Shown here one piece after another: positions 6,780 to 14,221 of a stretch of 36,553 nt of DNA. The DNA comes from Thermoleophilaceae bacterium. GTDB lineage: Bacteria; Actinomycetota; Thermoleophilia; Solirubrobacterales; Thermoleophilaceae. A program made the position numbers and the translations under genes. Each line of letters starts with the position of its first letter. The first letter of the stretch is position 1. The stretch is taken from assembly GCA_030446485.1 (NCBI GenBank), contig JAUJNF010000004.1:160086-196638 (forward strand), read 5' to 3'. The notes beneath the pieces are model-generated. The model was given only the letters and a program-made list of their open reading frames with translations. It searched no databases and was not told the DNA's origin.

Positions 6780-7997
6780 TCAGCCCGCGTTCGGGTTCTC
6801 CACCACCATCGCCATGCCCTGGCCCACGCCGATGCACATCGTCGCGAGCCCGTAGCGCGCACCGCGGCGCCGCAGCTCCCAGCACAGCGCGCCCACGAGT
6901 CGCGCGCCGGAGCAGCCCAGCGGGTGCCCAAGGGCGACGGCCCCGCCGTTCACGTTGAGCTTCTCGTGCGGGATGTCGAGCTCGCGCGCGCACGCCAGCA
7001 CCTGCGCGGCGAAGGCCTCGTTCAGCTCGACGAGGTCCATGTCGGCCATCGTCAGGCCGGCGCGGGCGAGCGCCCGGCGCGTGGCGGGGATCGGGCCGAC
7101 GCCCATGTAGGCGGGATCGACGCCGGCCACACCGGTCGCGACGATGCGCGCCAGCCGGCGGCCGCCGAGCTCCTCGGCGGCCCGCTCGCCGGCGAGCACG
7201 AGGCAGGCCGCGCCGTCGTTCAGCTGCGATGCGTTGCCCGCCGTCACCGTGCCGCCCTCGCGGAACGCGGGCCGCAGCGCGGCGAGGCGCTCGAGCGTCG
7301 TGTCGGGCCGCGGGCCCTCGTCGGCGTGCACCTCGAGCGGCGGGCCCTTGGGCTGAGGTGCGTCGACGGTCACGATCTCGTCGTCGAAGCGCCCCTCCTC
7401 GGCCGCACTCACCGCGCGGCGGTGCGACTCGAGGGCAAAGGCGTCCTGGTCCTCGCGCGAGACGCCGTAGCGCTCGGCCACGTTCTCGGCCGTCTCGCCC
7501 ATCGACTCCGTCGAGTAGCGCTCGCTCATGCGCGGGTTCTTGAAGCGCCAACCGATCGTCGTGTCCACGAGCGTCGCGTCTCCGCGCGGAAAGCCACGCT
7601 CGGGCTTCAGCATCACCATGGGCGAGCGGCTCATCGACTCCACGCCGCCGGCGAGCATCAGCTCGCCGTCGCCGAGCCGCAGCGCCCGGCTCGCCTGGTT
7701 GACGGCCTCGAGCCCCGACGCGCACAGACGGTTCACCGTCGCGCCCGGCACCTCGACGGGCAGCCCCGCCAGCAGCGAGGCCATGCGCGCGACGTTGCGG
7801 TTGTCCTCGCCGGCGCCGTTCGTGCAGCCCATGTACACGTCGTCGACCCGATCTACCGGTAGGCCGGTGCGCGCAACGCCGGCCTCGATGACGCGGGCGG
7901 CCAGGTCGTCCGGGCGCACGCTCGACAGCGCGCCGCCGTAGCGGCCGACCGGGGTGCGGACGGCGTCGACGATGTAGGCCTCGGGCACGTGGGGCAT
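6780..7997 (-). CDS. Thiolase (acetyl-CoA C-acyltransferase)
   Basis: 405-residue thiolase that cleaves 3-ketoacyl-CoA or condenses acetyl-CoA. The nucleophile C92 lies in [12 protein letters not shown]. Other motifs are the glycine-rich [10 protein letters not shown], the [14 protein letters not shown] segment, [12 protein letters not shown], the active-site His in [19 protein letters not shown] and the second Cys in [13 protein letters not shown]. All catalytic residues are intact and the length is standard. ATG 7997 starts one strand before DAVRTPVG as in homologues; the longer frame upstream is antisense to other genes. With the dehydrogenases and hydratase nearby it completes a beta-oxidation set. 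It is close to the PaaJ/PcaF branch, so an aromatic-acid pathway role cannot be excluded. Confidence 0.92.
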   Translation of the reverse strand: MPHVPEAYIVDAVRTPVGRYGGALSSVRPDDLAARVIEAGVARTGLPVDRVDDVYMGCTNGAGEDNRNVARMASLLAGLPVEVPGATVNRLCASGLEAVNQASRALRLGDGELMLAGGVESMSRSPMVMLKPERGFPRGDATLVDTTIGWRFKNPRMSERYSTESMGETAENVAERYGVSREDQDAFALESHRRAVSAAEEGRFDDEIVTVDAPQPKGPPLEVHADEGPRPDTTLERLAALRPAFREGGTVTAGNASQLNDGAACLVLAGERAAEELGGRRLARIVATGVAGVDPAYMGVGPIPATRRALARAGLTMADMDLVELNEAFAAQVLACARELDIPHEKLNVNGGAVALGHPLGCSGARLVGALCWELRRRGARYGLATMCIGVGQGMAMVVENPNAG

Positions 7998-8016
7998 GGT
8001 ACGCCCCGGCCGGCCA

Positions 8017-8033
8017 CGGAGTCGTAGACTCCG
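8017..8033. promoter_or_regulatory. Perfect inverted repeat overlapping a leaderless -10 box
   Basis: CGGAGTC (8017-8023) and GACTCCG (8027-8033) are exact complements around GTA. TAGACT (8025-8030), the -10 box of the small membrane protein gene, lies inside and ends 6 nt before ATG 8037. The site sits in the 39-bp spacer of the divergent pair with the thiolase gene, so a bound protein could govern both. Confidence 0.45.
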
Positions 8034-8036
8034 GCG

Positions 8037-8369
8037 ATGGACTTCGTGCTCGTCCTGGGCGGGCTCACCGCTCTGGTGCTGGTCTTCCTGGCCCTCGGCC
8101 GCTACTACCCCGGCACCGGCGCGGACGTGATCGACTGGAAGCCCACCCGCTCGCCCGAGCTGGAGGTCGAGCTCGAGCTCGACGACATCGAGCAGATGGT
8201 GGAGGCGCAGAACGAGCGCCGGCGCCGCAGCGGCCGTCCGGAGGTCACCGAGCACGACGTGCGCGTGCAGCTCGACGCCGAGAAGCGCGAGCGTGACATG
8301 CACGTGGAGCGGTACCGGCGCGAGCGCGAGGGGGACCAGGTCCCGCCCTCCGCACCCCCCGCCGCCTGA
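8037..8369 (+). CDS. Small membrane-anchored protein of unknown function
   Basis: 110 residues. Residues 3-22 form one hydrophobic helix ([20 protein letters not shown]). The remainder is cytoplasmic-type charged sequence. An acidic patch ([20 protein letters not shown]) is followed by an Arg-rich amphipathic region ([20 protein letters not shown]) and a Pro-rich tail. No known family is recognised. The transmembrane helix, short linker and acidic/basic helices suggest a membrane scaffold or partner-binding protein. A leaderless promoter (TAGACT, 6 nt before ATG) supports a real gene, as does normal codon use. It is divergent from the thiolase gene and is followed 4 bp later by the Rossmann protein gene. 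Confidence 0.7.
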   Translation: MDFVLVLGGLTALVLVFLALGRYYPGTGADVIDWKPTRSPELEVELELDDIEQMVEAQNERRRRSGRPEVTEHDVRVQLDAEKRERDMHVERYRREREGDQVPPSAPPAA

Positions 8370-8373
8370 GCGC

Positions 8374-8862
8374 TTGGCGCGAGTGCTGATCGTGGGCTGC
8401 GGCTGCCGGGGCCGGACGCTCGCCTCCGAGCTGGCCGCTCGTGGCCATGGCGTGCGCGGCACCACGCGGCGTGAGGAGCGCCGCGCGGACATCGAGGCCG
8501 TGGGCGCCGAGGCCGTGTTGTGCGATCCGGACCGCCTCGCGACGCTGACGCCCCACCTCGAGGGCGTGAGCGTGCTGGTGTGGGCGATGGGCAGCGCCAC
8601 CGGCGGTCACGAGGCCGTCGCCGCCCTGCATGGCCCACGGCTCGAGTCGATGGTCCAGACGCTCGTGGACACGCCGGTGCGCGGGGTGGTGTACGAGGCG
8701 GCGGGAAGCGTCGCGCCCGCTGTGCTCGCGAGCGGCGAGCGGGTGGTGCTGCGGGTGGCCGGCGCCAACCGCATGCCCGCCGAGATCGTGAGGACCGGTC
8801 CCGGCGACGAGAGGGCGTGGGTTGCGGCCATGGCCGCTGCCGTCGACCGCGTCCTGAGCTGA
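8374..8862 (+). CDS. NAD(P)-binding Rossmann-fold protein (atypical SDR, YeeZ/NmrA-like)
   Basis: 162 residues. The N-terminus reads [20 protein letters not shown], a GxGxxG dinucleotide loop, then [20 protein letters not shown], whose basic residues after strand 2 suit [16 protein letters not shown] stands at strand 4 and [12 protein letters not shown] at strand 5. The usual YxxxK catalytic pair is not evident and the C-terminal substrate domain is short, so it may be a binding or regulatory member. The start is a TTG at 8374, four bases after the membrane-protein stop; GTG 8383 would cut into strand 1. It is probably co-transcribed with the membrane protein. Confidence 0.7.
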   Translation: MARVLIVGCGCRGRTLASELAARGHGVRGTTRREERRADIEAVGAEAVLCDPDRLATLTPHLEGVSVLVWAMGSATGGHEAVAALHGPRLESMVQTLVDTPVRGVVYEAAGSVAPAVLASGERVVLRVAGANRMPAEIVRTGPGDERAWVAAMAAAVDRVLS

Positions 8863-8905
8863 CCCCGAGAACGGAGGACGGCCCGGGCGCCGAACCCGCC
8901 CGGCC

Positions 8906-9682
8906 TCAGGCCGCGCGCGCCCGCAAGCGCGACTGCCCGGAGCGGCCCGCGGCGGCCACGAACGCGTCGAAGAGAGCCGCCTCCTCCGGGCGGTCGACGA
9001 TGCCCTCGGCGTGCCACTGCACCCCGAGCACGAACCGCCCGCCCCCCGTCTCGAGGCCCTCCACCACGCCGTCCGGCGCCCAGGCGACCGCGCGCAGGCC
9101 GGATCCGAGCCGGTCGGGAGCCTGATGGTGGAACGAGTTGACGTCCGCCTCGGTGGTTCCCATCACAGCCGCCAGGCGGCTCCCGGGCTCGATCTGGACG
9201 CTGTGCGTCGGACGGTCCCCCGGCTCGCGCTGGCGATGGTCGATCGACACTCGATCGAGCTCGGGGAGGTGCTGGTGCAGCGTCCCGCCGCGGGCCACGT
9301 TGAGCGCCTGGGCGCCCCGGCAGATGGCGAGGATCGGCAGCCCCCGCTCGTCGGCCTCGCGCGCGACCGCGAGCTCGAAGCGGTCGAGGTCGGGCTCCGT
9401 CGGGCCGAGCGCGGGATGGCGCCGGCCGTGGTAGCTGTCGGGGTCGAGGTCCGGCCCGCCGGACAGGCAGATGCCGGCGAGCTGGTCGAGCAGCGGCTCG
9501 ACCGCGGCGAGCTCGAGCGGCGGCATCACCACGGGAAGCCCCCCGGCGCGTTCGATGGCCTTGAGGTACGCGAGGCCGAGCGCCATCTCGCGGTCGGGCG
9601 GCTCGCCCTGAGGGGTCTCCTTCACGTTGGCGGCAGCCCGCACCTCCGACGTCGTGACTCCGATCAACGGCCGAGTACCCAC
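8906..9682 (-). CDS. PuuD-like class I glutamine amidotransferase / gamma-glutamyl hydrolase (peptidase C26)
   Basis: 258-residue hydrolase expected to cleave gamma-glutamyl amides. The start of the fold, RPLIGVTTSEVR, and the LSGGPDLDPDSYHG segment match gamma-glutamyl-GABA hydrolases. The nucleophile C111 is in LAICRGAQALNVARGG. H214 and E216 are in LGVQWHAEG. Start GTG 9682 is fixed by a purine-rich CGGAGGAGGA eight bases upstream. Its first 19 bases overlap the end of the ATP-grasp gene, so the two are translationally coupled. This coupling suggests that the ligase product, a gamma-glutamyl conjugate, is turned over or edited by this hydrolase. No polyamine-catabolism genes are nearby, so puuD function itself is doubtful. 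Confidence 0.85.
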   Translation of the reverse strand: MGTRPLIGVTTSEVRAAANVKETPQGEPPDREMALGLAYLKAIERAGGLPVVMPPLELAAVEPLLDQLAGICLSGGPDLDPDSYHGRRHPALGPTEPDLDRFELAVAREADERGLPILAICRGAQALNVARGGTLHQHLPELDRVSIDHRQREPGDRPTHSVQIEPGSRLAAVMGTTEADVNSFHHQAPDRLGSGLRAVAWAPDGVVEGLETGGGRFVLGVQWHAEGIVDRPEEAALFDAFVAAAGRSGQSRLRARAA

Positions 9683-11109
9683 GTGTCCTTTCCTCCTCCG
9701 TTCTGAGAGCTGTTCACCACCAGTGCGCCCTCGTCGAAGGCCACGCGCGTGAGGCCACCGGGCACGACGTGCGCCTGGTCGCCCACGGTGATCACGAAGG
9801 GTCGCAGGTCCACATGACGTGGTGCCAGCCGGTCCCCCGCCACGGTGGGGTGCCTCGATAGGCCGACGGTCTCCTGCACCACGTAGCGGTGCGGCTCGGC
9901 GCGGATCCGCCCGGCCACTCGATGGCGGTCGACGGCGGTGGCGTGGGCGCAGATCACGATGCCGAAGCCGCCGTGGCCGGTCCGGGGCTTCACCACCAGG
10001 TGCTCGAGCCGCGCGAGCGCCCGCTCGAGAATGGCGTGGTTCTGCAGGTCGTAGGTGGGCACCGAGCGCAGGATCGGCTGCTCGTCCAGGTAGAAGCGGA
10101 TCATCTCCTCGACGTAGGCGTGCACCAGCTTGTCGTCGGCCACCCCGGCGCCGAAGGCGTTCACGCACGCCAGGCGGCCGCGGCGGCACGGCTCGAGCAG
10201 CGCGGCACCGATCTCCGTGGGCTTGCGATCGTCGTCCGTGAGGCTCTCGATGTCGGTGCGGCGGTAGAGCACGTCCACCCGGTGCGCCGGGACAGAATCC
10301 GACACGCGCGCGTGAAGGGTGCCGGCGCGCACGGACAGGTCGCCGAGGCCGCAGACCGGGATGTCGAGGCGGCGCCCGAGCTCGCGGTGCTCGTACCAGG
10401 CGCTGCTCGAGGGCCCATCGGACAGCAGCACCACGGACGGGTCATCCCGCCCGTCCGGAGCGGCGGCACGGAGCGCGGCGCCGAGCGCGTCGAGCGCGTC
10501 GAGACCTCTCCGCGCCGGCGGTGGGGCCACCGGCAGCCGGGCGTCGGTGACCTCGCGCGCGGCCAGGGCGTACGTCAGGCCCGAAGGCGTCCGCAGGTTG
10601 TCCTCGAGCACCTGAAAGCGTCCGTCGGGACCGCGAACGAGATCGAGCCCGGCCACGTGCGCGTACACGCCCCCGGGCACCGGGACGTTTCGCATGAGTG
10701 GCTCATGGTGGTCGGCGCGCTCCACCGCGCGGCCGGGGATTCGCCCCGCGGCCACGATCCGGCGCGCGCCGTAGGCGTCGACGATGAAGGCGTTCAGCGC
10801 GCGCACGCGCTGTATCGCTCCGGCCTCGACCTCCCGCCACTCGTCGGCGGTGATGATCCGGGGAACGGGATCGACCGCGAACGGGCTGGTGCCGGCGCCG
10901 CCGCCGAAGCTCACTCCCGAGCGCTCGAGATCGGCGCACACCTGGCGCCGCAGGGCATCGAGGTCGGCGCCGTCGAGCCCGGCGAGCAGCTCCGCGTAGT
11001 GGCCACGGACGGCGCCGCGCGCGCCGAAGGCCTCGTCGTAGAAGTCCTCGCCGGGGTCGTAGTAGTCGAACCCACCGGTAGCCGGGGCGGTCGAAGCCGG
11101 GCTCTTCAC
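9664..11109 (-). CDS. Circularly permuted ATP-grasp protein (DUF404/DUF407 type)
   Basis: 481 residues. The family features are FDYYDPGEDFYDEAFGARGA near the N-terminus, VPRIITADEWREVEAGAIQR, a long central region with RVDVLYRRTDIE, the ACVNAFGAGVADDKLVHAYV segment and the C-terminal LVVKPRTGHGGFGI, an ATP-grasp glycine loop. RPFVITVGDQAHVVPGGLTRVA follows. Members are thought to be amide/peptide ligases that act with an alpha-E protein and a transglutaminase-like protein. Neither partner is present here; a C26 hydrolase takes the adjacent place. GTG 11109 was chosen: TAAGGT ends nine bases upstream and there is no Shine-Dalgarno. It is divergent from the sulfurtransferase gene. The substrates are unknown. 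Confidence 0.85.
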   Translation of the reverse strand: MKSPASTAPATGGFDYYDPGEDFYDEAFGARGAVRGHYAELLAGLDGADLDALRRQVCADLERSGVSFGGGAGTSPFAVDPVPRIITADEWREVEAGAIQRVRALNAFIVDAYGARRIVAAGRIPGRAVERADHHEPLMRNVPVPGGVYAHVAGLDLVRGPDGRFQVLEDNLRTPSGLTYALAAREVTDARLPVAPPPARRGLDALDALGAALRAAAPDGRDDPSVVLLSDGPSSSAWYEHRELGRRLDIPVCGLGDLSVRAGTLHARVSDSVPAHRVDVLYRRTDIESLTDDDRKPTEIGAALLEPCRRGRLACVNAFGAGVADDKLVHAYVEEMIRFYLDEQPILRSVPTYDLQNHAILERALARLEHLVVKPRTGHGGFGIVICAHATAVDRHRVAGRIRAEPHRYVVQETVGLSRHPTVAGDRLAPRHVDLRPFVITVGDQAHVVPGGLTRVAFDEGALVVNSSQNGGGKDTWVLGR

Positions 11110-11118
11110 GTCGAGCCC

Positions 11119-11124
11119 ACCTTA
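11119..11124 (-). promoter_or_regulatory. -10 box of leaderless ATP-grasp gene
   Basis: TAAGGT on the minus strand, nine bases before GTG 11109, with no ribosome binding site between. Confidence 0.4.
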
Positions 11125-11255
11125 GGCCGCGGGGCCGCTCGCGCGTTGTCCGCACGGCCAAGACACGGGGCGCCGACTGCTCTCCAGGGCGCCTCTGATA
11201 CAAAAGGGCTGAATACCGGAGGGTTAAACGGTTTTCCAACGGAGGTGAGGCGGCG

Positions 11256-12101
11256 ATGGCCGATTACGCCAGTGACGTGCTGGTCGAGACTCAGTGGGTG
11301 GAGGACCATCTCGACGACGATTCGATCCGCATCGTGGAGGTCGACGAGAACCCCGGCCTCTACGCCGAGGCCCACATACCGGGCGCCATCGGGTTCGACT
11401 GGAAGACGGACCTCCAGGACCAGGTCAAGCGCGACTTCCTCGGACCCGAGGAGTTCGGCGCGCTGTTCGGCGGGCGCGGGATCTCGAACGACCACACGAT
11501 CGTTCTGTACGGCGACCGCAACAACTGGTTCGCCGCCTACACCTACTGGTACCTCAAGTACTACGGGCACCACAACGTGAAGCTCATGAACGGTCCGCGG
11601 GAGAAGTGGATCGCCGAGGGCCGGGCCACCTCCACCGACGTGCCGCGGTACGAGGCCACGACGTTCCAGGCCCAGCCGGGCGACGAGTCGATCCGGGCCA
11701 AGCGCGACGAGGTGGCCGCTGCCCTCGAGGACGGCCGCAGCCTCGTCGACGTGCGCTCGCCGCAGGAGTTTTCCGGCGAGCTGATCGCCATGGCCGGGTA
11801 CGAGCAGGAGGGCGCCCAGCGCGGTGGGCACATCCCGGGCGCCAAGTCCGTGCCGTGGGCCCAGGCGGTCACCGAGGACGGCACGTTCAAGTCGGCCGAC
11901 GAGCTCCGCGAGCTGTACACGAGCAAGGGCGTGCTCGGCGCGTCCGACGAGGTGATCGCGTACTGCCGGATCGGCGAGCGCTCCGCGCACACGTGGTTCG
12001 TGCTGCACGAGCTGCTCGGCGAGGCCAACGTGAAGAACTACGACGGCTCGTGGACCGAGTGGGGCAACCTGGTGAACGTGCCGGTCGAGAAGGGGGCGTA
12101 G
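11256..12101 (+). CDS. Thiosulfate/3-mercaptopyruvate sulfurtransferase (two rhodanese domains)
   Basis: 281 residues with tandem rhodanese domains (about 8-125 and 145-275). The N-terminal domain (IRIVEVDEN, AHIPGAIGFDW) has no cysteine at its active-site loop (YGDRNNWFA) and is therefore structural. The C-terminal domain (SLVDVRSPQEF, GGHIPGAKSVPW) has C237 in YCRIGERSAHTW. The loop CRIGER resembles the thiosulfate sulfurtransferase CRxGxR type rather than the CG(S/T)GVT of mercaptopyruvate enzymes. ATG 11256 follows ACGGAGGTGAGG, a strong ribosome binding site. It is divergent from the ATP-grasp gene and convergent with the Nudix gene 16 bp on. A role in sulfur transfer or cyanide detoxification is expected. 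Confidence 0.92.
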   Translation: MADYASDVLVETQWVEDHLDDDSIRIVEVDENPGLYAEAHIPGAIGFDWKTDLQDQVKRDFLGPEEFGALFGGRGISNDHTIVLYGDRNNWFAAYTYWYLKYYGHHNVKLMNGPREKWIAEGRATSTDVPRYEATTFQAQPGDESIRAKRDEVAAALEDGRSLVDVRSPQEFSGELIAMAGYEQEGAQRGGHIPGAKSVPWAQAVTEDGTFKSADELRELYTSKGVLGASDEVIAYCRIGERSAHTWFVLHELLGEANVKNYDGSWTEWGNLVNVPVEKGA

Positions 12102-12117
12102 CCCGCCGGGGCCGGGG

Positions 12118-12687
12118 CTACAGCAAGGGGTGCAGCCGCTCGAGCAGCAGCTGCACCATCCGGGCCGTGGCCCCCCAGACGAGGTGCCCGTCGACCGTGT
12201 AGGTCGGGGTCTTGATCGGCACGCCCTTCTTCACCAGACGTCTGCTCGCGTAGCCGCCCACGAGGTCCGGCAGGGAGAGCTCGAGCACCACCTCCACCTC
12301 GCGCGGCTCGATCTTCCACTCGCGGCCCGGCTCGATCAGCCCGACGAACGGGTGCACGCGGTATCCCGTGACGAAGGTGCCGACCGGCGGGAGCGCGCCC
12401 ACCAGCTTGACCTCCTCCCGCGGCAGCCCGATCTCCTCCTCGGCCTCTCGGAGCGCGGTCACGCGGAGGTCCTCCTCGGCGAAGTCCTGACGCCCGCCCG
12501 GGAACGAGATCTCGCCCGCGTGCCGGCGCAGGTCCTCGCGACGTTGGGTGAATACGGCGTGCAGCTCGTCTCCGCGCGTGAAGAGCGGCACGAGCACGGC
12601 GGCGTTGGTGGACCCGCCCGAGGACTCCATCGCGGCGGCCGCCTCGGGAGTCAACAGGAGCTCGCGCAACCGGTCGGGCGTGATCAC
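12118..12687 (-). CDS. NUDIX hydrolase, CoA pyrophosphatase type
   Basis: 189-residue Nudix enzyme. The CoA-specific upstream motif FTQRREDLRRHAGEISFPGG (residues 46-65) runs directly into the Nudix box, ending TALREAEEEIGL (77-88) with the metal-binding glutamates. This motif combination is known from CoA diphosphatases (YeaB/NUDT7/8), which release 4'-phosphopantetheine and 3',5'-ADP. Start GTG 12687: GATAAT ends seven bases upstream and no Shine-Dalgarno is seen. The gene is back-to-back with nicotinamidase across only 20 bp. Both act on coenzymes (CoA and NAD). Confidence 0.9.
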   Translation of the reverse strand: MITPDRLRELLLTPEAAAAMESSGGSTNAAVLVPLFTRGDELHAVFTQRREDLRRHAGEISFPGGRQDFAEEDLRVTALREAEEEIGLPREEVKLVGALPPVGTFVTGYRVHPFVGLIEPGREWKIEPREVEVVLELSLPDLVGGYASRRLVKKGVPIKTPTYTVDGHLVWGATARMVQLLLERLHPLL

Positions 12688-12693
12688 CGGGCC

Positions 12694-12700
12694 TATTATC
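12694..12700. promoter_or_regulatory. Overlapping back-to-back -10 boxes for two leaderless genes
   Basis: TATTATC serves both strands. TATTAT (12694-12699, plus) ends 8 nt before GTG 12708 (nicotinamidase). GATAAT (12700-12695, minus) ends 7 nt before GTG 12687 (Nudix). The whole spacer is 20 bp, so the two polymerases cannot bind at once. Confidence 0.6.
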
Positions 12701-12707
12701 GAAGCCG

Positions 12708-13247
12708 GTGCCCGAGGCCCTTCTGATCGTCGACTACCAGAACGACTTCAACCCGGGCGGGGCGCTGGCGGTGTCCGCGGGCGACACCATCGCCGGGCGC
12801 ATCAACTCGCTGGCGCGCTCCGGCCGGTACGACCTGGTGGTGGCCACGCGCGACTGGCATCCGCCGCACCACAGCTCGTTCGCCGAGCGCGGCGGGCCGT
12901 GGCCCGTGCACTGCGTACGCGAGACGCCGGGCGCCGAGTACCACCCGGCGCTCGACCGCGACCCGATCGACGTCGAGATCCTCAAGGGACAGGTGGACGG
13001 GTCCGATGGCTACTCGGGCTTCGAGGACACCGAGTTGGCACGGATCCTCGCCGAGCACGGGGTCGACGCCGTCACCGTGGTCGGGTTGGCCACCGACTAC
13101 TGCGTGAAGAACACCGCCCTCGACGCTCTGCGGGCGGGCCTGTCGGTGACCGTCGACGCCGGGGCGGTGCGCGGCGTGGACGTCGAGCCGGGCGACTCCG
13201 AGCGGGCGCTCGAGGAGCTACGCGCCGAGGGCGCGGCGGTCAGCTGA
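12708..13247 (+). CDS. pncA: Nicotinamidase (isochorismatase-family hydrolase)
   Basis: 179-residue amidase that converts nicotinamide to nicotinate for NAD salvage. D9 (ALLIVDYQNDF), K93 (EILKGQVDG) and C132 (GLATDYCVKNTALDAL) form the catalytic triad. Metal ligands D49, H51 and H55 lie in ATRDWHPPHHSSF, numbered almost as in the mycobacterial enzyme. YSGFEDTEL is the usual substrate-pocket helix. GTG 12708 sits 8 nt after TATTAT with no Shine-Dalgarno, so a leaderless start is expected. The 3' end overlaps the convergent OsmC gene by 8 bp. Confidence 0.95.
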   Translation: MPEALLIVDYQNDFNPGGALAVSAGDTIAGRINSLARSGRYDLVVATRDWHPPHHSSFAERGGPWPVHCVRETPGAEYHPALDRDPIDVEILKGQVDGSDGYSGFEDTELARILAEHGVDAVTVVGLATDYCVKNTALDALRAGLSVTVDAGAVRGVDVEPGDSERALEELRAEGAAVS

Positions 13248-13635
13248 GCTTCACCCGCTCGTCGAACTTGACCTCGCCCTCGAGCGTCCGGTGAACCGGG
13301 CACTTGGCGGCTATCTGCATCAGCCGCTCGCGCTGCTCCTCGGCCAGCTCCTTCGGCAGCCGCACGGTCATGGCGAAGCGCGTGAGCGCTCCGCGCTCGG
13401 CGGGCTGGTAGTCGACGTCCACCTCCACCTCGCCTATGTCCCAGCCCTTGCGGGCGGCGTACATCTCGATCGTGACCGCGGTGCACGAGGCCAGGCTCGC
13501 CGCCAGCAGCTCCTGAGGCGTCGGGCCCTCGTCCGTGCCGCCCTCGTCGCGCGGCTCGTCGGCCGTCAGCTGGTGCTTACCGATCTCGATGTGGTGCTTG
13601 AGGGAGTCGCCGGCGCGCCGGGCGGTCGCCTTCAT
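13240..13635 (-). CDS. OsmC/Ohr family peroxiredoxin-like protein
   Basis: 131-residue OsmC-fold protein expected to reduce organic hydroperoxides with two cysteines. C51 (LLAASLASCTAVTIEMYA) and C112 (AAKCPVHRTL) match the conserved pair. TDEGPTPQELL precedes the first Cys as in the family. It is nearer the YhfA-type OsmC than Ohr. Its ATG (13635) overlaps the TGA of the cobalamin adenosyltransferase gene by four bases, so translation is coupled. It overlaps pncA tail-to-tail by 8 bp. Confidence 0.92.
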   Translation of the reverse strand: MKATARRAGDSLKHHIEIGKHQLTADEPRDEGGTDEGPTPQELLAASLASCTAVTIEMYAARKGWDIGEVEVDVDYQPAERGALTRFAMTVRLPKELAEEQRERLMQIAAKCPVHRTLEGEVKFDERVKLS

Positions 13636-14189
13636 CCGCGGCCGCCGAACAGCTCGGGCGCCGGGTCGTCGGCGTAGCGGGCCATCGCGAACACCGCGTC
13701 GGAGGCGCGGTTCAGGTAGCGCACCACGGTGTCGTCCGCCAGGTCACCCATGAGCTTCAGGCCCACCACCTGCCGCTCCGCGCGACGCAGCACCGTGCGT
13801 GCCACGTCGAGTCGGGCCGACAGCTCGGTGCCGCCCGGGATCACGAACTTGGGCGGCAGGTCCACGCGGTCCATGTAGCGGTCGATGTCGGCCTCGAGGC
13901 GCTCCACCATCTCCGAGGTCACCTTCGAGATGCCCGCCTGGAGGCGCCCGGCGGCCTCCGGGGCGGTGGCCAGCTCGGCCCCGGCGACGAACAGCTCGGT
14001 CTGCAGGCGAAGGATGTCGGCGCGCAGCTCCGGGTCGGCCGTGGCGGCGGCACGGCACAGCCCCAGGGCCGAGGCGGCCTCGTCCACCGAGCCGTAGGCC
14101 GCGGGCCGCGCGTCCGACTTGCTCACCCGGCCGCCGTACCACAGGCCGGTCGTGCCGTCGTCTCCGCCGCGCGTGTAGATCCTGACCAC
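13632..14189 (-). CDS. Cob(I)yrinic acid a,c-diamide adenosyltransferase, PduO type
   Basis: 185 residues. It transfers adenosyl from ATP to Co(I) corrinoid to make adenosylcobalamin. The ATP-binding N-terminus RIYTRGGDDGTTGL, the AYGSVDEAASALGL helix, DILRLQTELFVAGAELAT, and the C-terminal RTVLRRAERQVV and VVRYLNRASDAVFAMAR are all family signatures, with the Arg/Glu pair of the active site. Start GTG 14189, with TAGGAT eight bases upstream and no ribosome binding site. It probably heads a two-gene operon with OsmC. No B12 riboswitch can be placed in the 30-bp upstream gap. Confidence 0.93.
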   Translation of the reverse strand: MVRIYTRGGDDGTTGLWYGGRVSKSDARPAAYGSVDEAASALGLCRAAATADPELRADILRLQTELFVAGAELATAPEAAGRLQAGISKVTSEMVERLEADIDRYMDRVDLPPKFVIPGGTELSARLDVARTVLRRAERQVVGLKLMGDLADDTVVRYLNRASDAVFAMARYADDPAPELFGGRG

Positions 14190-14197
14190 GGCGCGGG

Positions 14198-14203
14198 ATC
14201 CTA
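14198..14203 (-). promoter_or_regulatory. -10 box of leaderless adenosyltransferase gene
   Basis: TAGGAT on the minus strand, eight bases before GTG 14189. Confidence 0.45.
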
Positions 14204-14221
14204 ACCGCGGACCCGGCTCGG

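Noticed and set aside
11190..11245. Rrf2-like or sigma-type promoter before the sulfurtransferase
   Set aside because: AT-rich bits (GATACAAAAG, GGTTAAACGG) are suggestive, but no correctly spaced -35/-10 pair or symmetrical site could be defined.
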